DNA of 17,588 nucleotides from an uncultured Desulfobacteraceae bacterium (lineage in GTDB: Bacteria > Desulfobacterota > Desulfobacteria > Desulfobacterales > UBA2174): positions 1-17,588 of the forward strand of contig CALJLV010000025.1 in the NCBI GenBank assembly GCA_937982505.1, written 5' to 3'. Below, one piece after another: positions 1-6,145 of the stretch. The translations under genes were made by a program, and so were the position numbers. Each line of letters starts with the position of its first letter. Positions within the stretch are counted from its first letter, which is position 1. Below the pieces are notes generated by a model. That model ran no database searches. It saw nothing but the letters and a program-made list of their open reading frames with translations, and was not told where the DNA came from.

Positions 1-2
1 CG

Positions 3-41
3 GGCCGGTTTCACCCCGTGGCCGTTCTGGTACGCGATTAA
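3..41 (+). CDS. possible 3' end of an upstream gene (partial)
   Basis: Frame 3 is open from the left edge and ends at a TAA at 39-41, about 20 bases before the ATG at 62. The twelve visible residues end in VLVRD and are too few to identify. The short gap to the next gene and its ribosome site would fit an operon member ending here. The frame of the next gene is also open to the window edge, so this reading is only one possibility. Confidence 0.25.
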   Translation, partial: GRFHPVAVLVRD

Positions 42-61
42 CTGGCTTTGGAGACGCCGCT

Positions 62-1246
62 ATGATAAAGCATCGCAACGTCTGCATCGTCGGAGTGGTC
101 CAGGGCGCCTATTCCAGCCATCGCGAGGAAGTCAACCAGCCGGAGATGATCCACGAGGCCGTGGTCGAGGCCCTGGAAAGCGCCGGCATCACCATGGCCG
201 AAGTGGACTGCATCGTCCACGGCAACATGGAACTGTTTGAAATGGTCCACCAGCCCGACCTGTGGCACACCATCGGCACCGGGGCCTTCGGCAAGGAGAC
301 CCTGCGCGTGACCACCGGCGGCACCACCGGCGCCACCCTGGCCTGCGCCGCGGACCACCTGGTGGCCTCGGGTCTCCACGACATCGTGCTGGCCATCGGT
401 TTTGAAAAGCTCCAGGAAGGGCACACCACCGGCGGGATCACCAACATGGCCGATCCGCTCTGGGGCCGCCAGCTCCAGACCGGGGCCCTGACCGGCATGA
501 CCGCCGCCGACCTGATCGCCGAATTCGGCGAACAGCGCGCCAAACAGGTCGCCATGCGCTACCGCATCCAGATGGACCAGCACGCCATGCGCAACCCCAA
601 GGCCCACCGGCGCCTGGGTCTGGAATTCGACCAGGCCGAGGAACTGGCCCGCAACTCGCCTCCCCTGGTGGGCGAACTGCGCATGATCCACATGTGCAGC
701 CAGAGTGACGGGGCCTGCGCCATGGTCTTCGCCTCGGAAGAAAAGGCCCGGGCCCTTTGTGACCGGCCGGCCTGGGTGGTGGACCACGTCACGGCCCACC
801 GCGAGGAGATGTTCTGCCTCTTCGGCGACGCGCCGGTGCTCTCCACCCACCGCTACGCGGCCCAGAAGCTCTTCGCCCGCAACGGGATCAGCGACCCGCG
901 CCGCCAGATCGACGTCTTCGAGATGTACGACCCTTCGGCCTGGTGGGGCACGGACTGGCTGCGCGAGTTTCTGCTCCTGGAAGGCGACGAACACCTCAGG
1001 ATGATCGAAAACGGGGACATCGCCATCGAAGGCGCCTTTCCGGTGAATCCCTCCGGGGGCGTCATCGCCTCGAATCCCATCGGCGCCACCGCCATGGTGC
1101 GGGTGGCCGAAGCGGCCCTGCAGATCATGGGCCGGGCCGGCGACCACCAGGTCCCCCGCCCCATCAACCGGGCCCTGGCCTCCGGCTTCGGCGGCACCAT
1201 GTGGACCGTGCTGATGCTGCTGGCCGGCGAGGTCCCCGGCAAGTGA
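62..1246 (+). CDS. thiolase-fold protein without the usual catalytic Cys/His (possible aldolase or acyl-CoA carrier/lyase)
   Basis: A 394-residue member of the SCP-x/lipid-transfer-type thiolase superfamily. It has the N-terminal VCIVGVVQGAY strand, a GGTTGAT segment where thiolases carry the nucleophile loop, a central VFEMYDPSAWW segment and a C-terminal NPSGG...SNPIGAT segment. In condensing thiolases these loops carry Cys, His and His. Here the aligned residues are Gly87, Tyr289 (HDxF becomes YDPS) and Asn338 (GHPxG becomes SNPIG). Ordinary thiolysis is therefore unlikely. Loss of the Cys with a Tyr in this region is what I recall for Ltp2-type aldolases, which work with a DUF35 partner and perform retro-aldol cleavage of beta-hydroxyacyl-CoA. 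Two DUF35 proteins follow directly. The ATG is supported by GGAG at 50-53, eight bases upstream. The fold is secure; the reaction is inferred. Confidence 0.85.
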   Translation: MIKHRNVCIVGVVQGAYSSHREEVNQPEMIHEAVVEALESAGITMAEVDCIVHGNMELFEMVHQPDLWHTIGTGAFGKETLRVTTGGTTGATLACAADHLVASGLHDIVLAIGFEKLQEGHTTGGITNMADPLWGRQLQTGALTGMTAADLIAEFGEQRAKQVAMRYRIQMDQHAMRNPKAHRRLGLEFDQAEELARNSPPLVGELRMIHMCSQSDGACAMVFASEEKARALCDRPAWVVDHVTAHREEMFCLFGDAPVLSTHRYAAQKLFARNGISDPRRQIDVFEMYDPSAWWGTDWLREFLLLEGDEHLRMIENGDIAIEGAFPVNPSGGVIASNPIGATAMVRVAEAALQIMGRAGDHQVPRPINRALASGFGGTMWTVLMLLAGEVPGK

Positions 1247-1283
1247 CCCCATTCCAATTTTCCGTTTTGTTCAAGGAGGCCCC

Positions 1284-3971
1284 ATGAACCTCGGCACCTA
1301 TCTGGAAGAGAGCGCCGCGCGCTACGCCGCGGCGCCCTACCTGCAGTTCTACGACGAAACGATCTCTTTCGGCGAGTTCGCGCGCCGGGTCAACATCCTG
1401 GCCAACGCCCTGCAAAAACGCGGGGTCCAGTCCGGGGAGTTCGTGCACGTGCTGGTGCAAAACAGCCCGGCCACCCTGGTGGCCTATTTCGCCATCCAGA
1501 AAATCGGCGCCGTGGCCGGACCGATCAACGGGTGGTGGAAGGCGCCGGAGGTCGAGTACCTGCTCAACGATTCGAAGGGCCGGGCCCTGATCGTCGAGGA
1601 CCAGTACCTGCCGATCCTCGACGAGATCCGCCCGCGCTGCCCCCACCTGGAGCTGGTCATCGAGGTGGGTCGGGCCCCGCGGCCGGCGCACATCGACTTT
1701 GCGGCCCTGATGGCCGAAGGCGACGCCACCCCGGTGGTCTGCGCCAGCGCCCCGGACGACACGGCCTACATCTTCTACACCTCGGGCACCACCGGCAATC
1801 CCAAGGGGGTCCTGCTGAGTCACCGGAACGTGCTGGCCGACGTGGCCGGGGTCACCGAGGCCCTGCACCTCCAAGAGGGGATGACGGCCCTGATCTTTCT
1901 GCCCCTGTTTCACGTCAACGCCATGCTCTCTTGCACCTTCGCCCTGGGTATCGGCCTGCAGATCGTCTTGCGGCGCCAGTTTTCGGCCAGCGAGTTCTGG
2001 GAGGTGGTGGACCGCTACAAGGTCAACTTCTGGTCCGCCGTGCCGGCCGTCTACCAGATCCTGCTCACCGACCCGGGCCGCCAGAAGTTCGACCTGACCT
2101 CGCTGCAGTTCGGGATCTGCGGGGCCGCCCCGCTCACCGAAGAAACGATGCGCAAATTCGAAAAGACCTTTTCGATCCCCATCGTGGAAGGCTACGGGCT
2201 CACCGAGGCGACCTGCGTCTCGACCCTCAATCCCCGCGACGGGGTGCGCAAGGTCGGCTCCATCGGCCTGCCCCTGCCCGGCCAGCAGATCGCGATTCTC
2301 GATGAGAACGGCAACGCCTGCCCCCGGGGCCAGGCCGGCGAGATCTGCATCGGCGGCGACGTGGTGATGAAAGGCTATTTCAACCGCCCCGCGGAGACCG
2401 CCGAGACCGTGGTGGACGGCTTTCTGCACACCGGCGACGTGGGCTACATGGACGAGGACGGCTACATCTTCATCGTCGATCGCATCAAGGACATGATCAT
2501 CCGCGGCGGGGAGAACATCTACCCCAAGGAGATCGACAACCTGCTGGCCACCCATCCCAAGATCCAGGAGGCGGCCACCGTGGGCGTGCCCGACGAGACC
2601 ATGGGCGAGGAGGTCAAGGTCTACGTCATCCCCCTGGACGACAGCCTGACCGCCGATGAGGTCATCGATTTCTGCAAGGCCAACCTGGCCAGGTTCAAGG
2701 TCCCCCGGTTCGTCGAGATCCTGGACGAGGATTTCCCCCGCAGCCCCATCGGCAAGGTGCTCAAAAAGACCCTGCGCCAGTGGGCCAAGGCCGGGCCCCG
2801 GGCCGCCAAGAAAGGCCCCGAGGTCTCGGTGGCCGACATCTTCGGCACCATGGAGGCCCGGGTGCGGCCCGAGGCCGTGGCCGGCATCACGGCCAACTAC
2901 GGTTATGTGATCACCGGCACGGGCGGGGGTGAATGGACCGTCTGCGTGGCCGACGGCCAGGTAAGGGTGAAAACCGGGCTGCACGAGCCCAGTGTGACCA
3001 CCACGATCTCGGCCAAGGACTGGATCGCCATCACCCTCAAAACCCTCGACGGCATGACGGCCTTTTCCTCGGGCCGGCTCAAGGTCGAAGGCAACATGGG
3101 CTTGCTGGTCAAGGCGGCCGAGTTCTTCAAGCCCTTTCAGCCGCCGGCCGCCGAGCCGGTGGTCACCGTGGCCGACATCTTCGGCACCATGGAGGCCCGG
3201 GTCAACCCGGAGGGAGTCAAGGGGATCACGGCCAACTACGGTTATGTGATCAGCGGCACGGGCGGGGGGCAATGGACGGTCTGCGTGGCCGACGACCGGG
3301 TCCGGGTCAAGACCGGGCTGCACGAACCGAACGTCACCACCACAGTCTCGGCCAAGGACTGGATCGCCATCACCCTGGGCAAGCTCGACGGCATGACGGC
3401 CTTTACCTCGGGCCGGCTCAAGGTCGAGGGCGACATGGGCCTGCTGGTCAAGGCCACCAAATTCTTCAAAAAATACACCCCGCCCGGGGCGGGGCAGGCC
3501 GAGGAAAAACGCGAGGAACTGATCCGCCTCAACCAGATTTTGTCCATCCGCCAGCGCTTTGCCACCGGCCCGGTGATGGGCAGGTTCCTCAACGCCTTGA
3601 AGGAAAAAAAGATCCTGGCCAACAAGTGCCCGCAGTGCGGCCGGCTCCAGTTGCCGCCGCGGGAAATCTGCGCCGAGTGCCGGGTGCGGGCCACCGCATG
3701 GGTCGAGGTGGGCCCCGAAGGGATCATCGCCACCCCGGATGTCACCTACTACGCCAGCCCGGACCCGCTCACCGGAGAGAGCCGCGAGACGCCCTACATC
3801 TCGGCCCACTTCCTGCTGGACGGCTGCACGGGCCACGAAACCTTCTGGCATGAACTCAAACCGGACACCCCCCCGGAAAAGGCCTGCCGCGGCGCGCGCG
3901 TGCGGCCGGTGTGGAACGACCAGCGCACCGGAACGATAAACGACATCCGCTACTTCGAGATCGTCGAATAA
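1284..3971 (+). CDS. AMP-forming acyl-CoA ligase fused to two SCP2 domains and a DUF35 domain
   Basis: This 895-residue fusion has three parts. Residues 1 to about 500 are an ANL-family acyl-CoA synthetase: phosphate loop YTSGTTGNPKG (165-175), GYGLTEAT motif, DRIKDMIIRGGENIYPKEI hinge region, and catalytic-lysine motif SPIGK with K491. It would activate a carboxylic acid to acyl-AMP and then acyl-CoA. Residues 514-621 and 627-734 are two SCP2 sterol/lipid-carrier domains, each with the SGRLKVEG core, about 82% identical by hand count. Residues from about 755 on form a DUF35 acyl-CoA-associated domain with a zinc ribbon C782-x2-C785-x10-C796-x2-C799 and an OB fold. Typical ligases end near residue 500-550. 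AAGGAGG at 1273-1279 fixes the start. The 37-base gap to the thiolase-fold gene suggests one operon. Substrate is unknown; SCP2 points to a bulky or lipidic acid. Confidence 0.93.
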   Translation: MNLGTYLEESAARYAAAPYLQFYDETISFGEFARRVNILANALQKRGVQSGEFVHVLVQNSPATLVAYFAIQKIGAVAGPINGWWKAPEVEYLLNDSKGRALIVEDQYLPILDEIRPRCPHLELVIEVGRAPRPAHIDFAALMAEGDATPVVCASAPDDTAYIFYTSGTTGNPKGVLLSHRNVLADVAGVTEALHLQEGMTALIFLPLFHVNAMLSCTFALGIGLQIVLRRQFSASEFWEVVDRYKVNFWSAVPAVYQILLTDPGRQKFDLTSLQFGICGAAPLTEETMRKFEKTFSIPIVEGYGLTEATCVSTLNPRDGVRKVGSIGLPLPGQQIAILDENGNACPRGQAGEICIGGDVVMKGYFNRPAETAETVVDGFLHTGDVGYMDEDGYIFIVDRIKDMIIRGGENIYPKEIDNLLATHPKIQEAATVGVPDETMGEEVKVYVIPLDDSLTADEVIDFCKANLARFKVPRFVEILDEDFPRSPIGKVLKKTLRQWAKAGPRAAKKGPEVSVADIFGTMEARVRPEAVAGITANYGYVITGTGGGEWTVCVADGQVRVKTGLHEPSVTTTISAKDWIAITLKTLDGMTAFSSGRLKVEGNMGLLVKAAEFFKPFQPPAAEPVVTVADIFGTMEARVNPEGVKGITANYGYVISGTGGGQWTVCVADDRVRVKTGLHEPNVTTTVSAKDWIAITLGKLDGMTAFTSGRLKVEGDMGLLVKATKFFKKYTPPGAGQAEEKREELIRLNQILSIRQRFATGPVMGRFLNALKEKKILANKCPQCGRLQLPPREICAECRVRATAWVEVGPEGIIATPDVTYYASPDPLTGESRETPYISAHFLLDGCTGHETFWHELKPDTPPEKACRGARVRPVWNDQRTGTINDIRYFEIVE
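2823..3485 (+). repeat. in-gene tandem duplication of an SCP2 domain (2 copies, 339-base period)
   Basis: Copies begin at V514 (2823) and V627 (3162) of the ligase fusion, each opening with VADIFGTMEARV and closing with FFK...PP. Nineteen of 108 aligned residues differ by my count. Long runs such as GLHEP and AKDWIAITL are unchanged, and the DNA stays closely alike. The open frame continues through both copies. The high similarity points to a fairly recent duplication or ongoing gene conversion; it could also reflect assembly collapse or expansion in relatives. Confidence 0.93.
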
Positions 3972-3980
3972 GGAGCCATC

Positions 3981-4874
3981 ATGGAAGACCGATACAAGGA
4001 CAGCTTCGTGGTCGAGGGCAAGCTGGCCCTGCCCTACCAGTACTTCGCCGGCCGCACCGGCAGCCGCTTTCTGGTTTCCCTGCGCGACGGCAAGAAGATC
4101 ATGGGGGTGCGCTGCGAGGCCTGCGACAAGACTTTCGTGCCCCCGCGCCAGACCTGCGAGCGCTGCATGGCCGATATCAGCGCCAACTGGGTCGATCTCA
4201 AGCCGGTCGGCACGGTCACCGGGTTCACCGTGGTGCGCTACGCCGAGCCCCACCAGCCCGTGCCCCCGCCCTATATCCTGGCCCTGATCCGCCTGGAGGG
4301 GGCCGACACCCCCTTGGCCCACATCGTCAAGGGGATTCCCATCAGCCAGATGAAGGCCGGGCTCAAGGTCAAGGCGGTCTTTGCCAAGAAGACCACCGCC
4401 ACGATCCGGGACATCGACCATTTCCGGCCCGACGACCAGGGCCGGATCGAACTCGGGTTCACCTACGATGAACTGGAGGTCGGCATGACGGCCTCGTTTA
4501 CCAAGACCATCACGGAGACCGACGTCTACCTGTTCGCCGGGATCTCGGGCGATTTCAACCCCATGCACACCAACGAGGACTTTGCCAAGAAAACGCCCTT
4601 CGGCACGCGCATCGCCCACGGGGCCCTGCCCCAGTGCCTGATCGCCCCGGTGCTGGGGATGAAGCTGCCCGGGCTGGGGACCGTGGCCCTGGAGATCACC
4701 ACCCGTTTCCGGGCCCCGACCTACTTCGGCGACACGATCACGGCCACGGCCGAAATCGTCGAAAAGCTCGAAAAGAAGCGCTGGGTGCGCATGGCCCTGA
4801 CCTGGACCAACCAGAAGGGCGACCTGGTGGCCGAGGGTGCGGCCCTGGTGATGCCGCCGGCGGCGCTGGGGTAA
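3981..4874 (+). CDS. DUF35 (zinc ribbon/OB-fold)-MaoC fusion, probable enoyl-CoA hydratase
   Basis: A 297-residue two-domain protein. The N-terminal half (about 25-150) is DUF35, with zinc ribbon C45-x2-C48-x10-C59-x2-C62 followed by an OB fold; such domains dock on thiolase-fold enzymes. The C-terminal half (about 155-295) is a MaoC hot-dog hydratase. Its GDFNPMHTNEDFA motif gives the catalytic Asp191/His196 dyad, followed by the usual FGTRIAHG. It should add water to a trans-2-enoyl-CoA to give a 3-hydroxyacyl-CoA. In mycobacterial ChsH2, as I recall, the order is MaoC then DUF35 and the MaoC half needs a partner; here the order is reversed and the dyad is complete. The AAGGAG ribosome site overlaps the upstream stop codon, and the gap is 9 bases, so it is cotranscribed with the ligase fusion. 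Confidence 0.93.
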   Translation: MEDRYKDSFVVEGKLALPYQYFAGRTGSRFLVSLRDGKKIMGVRCEACDKTFVPPRQTCERCMADISANWVDLKPVGTVTGFTVVRYAEPHQPVPPPYILALIRLEGADTPLAHIVKGIPISQMKAGLKVKAVFAKKTTATIRDIDHFRPDDQGRIELGFTYDELEVGMTASFTKTITETDVYLFAGISGDFNPMHTNEDFAKKTPFGTRIAHGALPQCLIAPVLGMKLPGLGTVALEITTRFRAPTYFGDTITATAEIVEKLEKKRWVRMALTWTNQKGDLVAEGAALVMPPAALG

Positions 4875-4881
4875 GAGAAAA

Positions 4882-4958
4882 GGGACTCAAGGGACGAAAA
4901 GGACCCAAGGGACCGGGTTCGAGTTTCCAGTTTCCATTTTCCAGTTTCAATTTTTCAG
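4882..4958 (+). repeat. two short-period tandem arrays (9-base x4, then 7-base x5) in the intergenic gap
   Basis: The 95-base gap between the hydratase and the first acyl-CoA dehydrogenase is the longest in this operon and is almost entirely simple repeats. At 4882-4917 there are four 9-base units: GGGACTCAA, GGGACGAAA, AGGACCCAA, GGGACCGGG. At 4924-4958 there are five 7-base units: TTTCCAG, TTTCCAT, TTTCCAG, TTTCAAT, TTTTCAG. The second array ends 11 bases before the ATG at 4970, next to the likely ribosome site. No stable terminator hairpin is seen, so read-through is expected. Confidence 0.85.
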
Positions 4959-4969
4959 AAAGGCCCCCC

Positions 4970-6130
4970 ATGCGCTTCGACTTCAACCCCAAGGCCTCCT
5001 GCCAGGACTACTTCACCAAAAGCCACGACCTGGTGCGCCGTTCGGTGCGCGAGTTCATCGACAAGGCCGTCAAGCCCCACATCGACGAATGGGAGGAGGC
5101 CGGCACCTTTCCGCGCGAGATCTACCGCCAGGCGGCCGAGGTGGGCATCCTCGGCATGAGTTATCCCGAAGAGGTGGGCGGCACCCCGGGCGACATCTTC
5201 TACAAGGTCGTGGTCAGCGAAGAGCTGATGCGCTCGGGCAGCGGCGGGTTCGCCGCCAGCCTCGGGTCCCTGGACATCGCCCTGCCGCCGGTCATCCGCC
5301 ACGGCACGCCCGAGCAAAAGGCCCGTTTTGCGGCCCCCGTGATCGCCGGCGAGCGCATCGCGGCCCTGGCCGTCACCGAGCCGGAGGGCGGTTCGGACGT
5401 GGCCAACCTCCACACCACCGCGGTGCGCGAGGGAGACCACTACGTCGTCAACGGCACCAAGACCTTTATCACCAGCGGGATGCGCGCCGACCAGATCACC
5501 TGTGCGGTGCGCACCGGTCCCCCCGGGGCCCACGGGCTCAGCTTTCTGGTCATCGAAGCCGGCACGCCGGGCTACAGCACCGGCACGCCCCTGAAAAAGA
5601 CCGGCTGGTGGTGTTCGGACACGGCCACCATCTACCTGGACGACTGCCGGGTGCCGGCCGCCAACCGCATCGGCAAGGAAAACGAGGGCTTTTACCTGAT
5701 CATGGAAAACTTCCAGTCCGAGCGGCTCTCGTTGTCGATCATGGCCAACATGACCGCGCAACTGGCCCTGGCCGAGGCCCGGCGCTACGCCGCCGAACGC
5801 CAGGTGTTCGGCAAGCCCGTCGCCGGATTCCAGGTCACGCGCCACAAACTGGCCGAGATGGCCACCCTGGTTACGGTCAGCCGCGAGTTCACCTACCGGG
5901 TGGCCGCGGCCATCGATGCCGGCCGGGACCAGATCAAGGAGGTCTCCATGGCCAAGAACTTCGCCTGCGCCGTGGCGGACCGGGTCACCTACGACGCGGT
6001 GCAGATCTTCGGCGGCTACGGCTACATGCGCGGCTACCTGGTGGAACGGCTCTGGCGCGATGCGCGCATCCTCTCCATCGGCGGCGGCACCACGGAAATC
6101 ATGAAGGAAATCATCTCCAAACTGATGTGA
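4970..6130 (+). CDS. acyl-CoA dehydrogenase (isovaleryl/long-chain-type active site)
   Basis: A 386-residue FAD-dependent acyl-CoA dehydrogenase of normal family length: N-terminal helical domain, flavin-contact segment AVTEPEGGSDVANL, middle beta domain, and C-terminal ARRYAAERQVFGKP...FGGYGYMRGY...IGGGTTEIMKEII. It would oxidise acyl-CoA to trans-2-enoyl-CoA with electrons passing to ETF. The usual base position (EYP in medium-chain enzymes) is Gly355 here. A Glu is found instead at E251 in the SERLSLS helix, where isovaleryl- and long-chain dehydrogenases carry theirs, so it should be active. The frame stays open upstream to 4634, but that overlaps the hydratase gene; ATG 4970 gives a family-length N-terminus and is preceded by GAAAGG. 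Confidence 0.93.
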   Translation: MRFDFNPKASCQDYFTKSHDLVRRSVREFIDKAVKPHIDEWEEAGTFPREIYRQAAEVGILGMSYPEEVGGTPGDIFYKVVVSEELMRSGSGGFAASLGSLDIALPPVIRHGTPEQKARFAAPVIAGERIAALAVTEPEGGSDVANLHTTAVREGDHYVVNGTKTFITSGMRADQITCAVRTGPPGAHGLSFLVIEAGTPGYSTGTPLKKTGWWCSDTATIYLDDCRVPAANRIGKENEGFYLIMENFQSERLSLSIMANMTAQLALAEARRYAAERQVFGKPVAGFQVTRHKLAEMATLVTVSREFTYRVAAAIDAGRDQIKEVSMAKNFACAVADRVTYDAVQIFGGYGYMRGYLVERLWRDARILSIGGGTTEIMKEIISKLM

Positions 6131-6145
6131 AAGGGAAACCCACCC

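Noticed and set aside
2823..3485. Repeat as a CRISPR or mobile-element signature
   Set aside because: It is an in-frame domain duplication with a 339-base period and no spacers, terminal repeats or transposase.
1164..4619. 1151-residue open frame on the minus strand
   Set aside because: It lies opposite three well-supported + strand genes, has low-complexity Gly/Asp/His/Val composition and no recognisable domain. It is a shadow of high-GC codon use.
4634..4969. Upstream extension of the first acyl-CoA dehydrogenase
   Set aside because: It overlaps the hydratase gene and runs through the repeat arrays; family length starts at ATG 4970.
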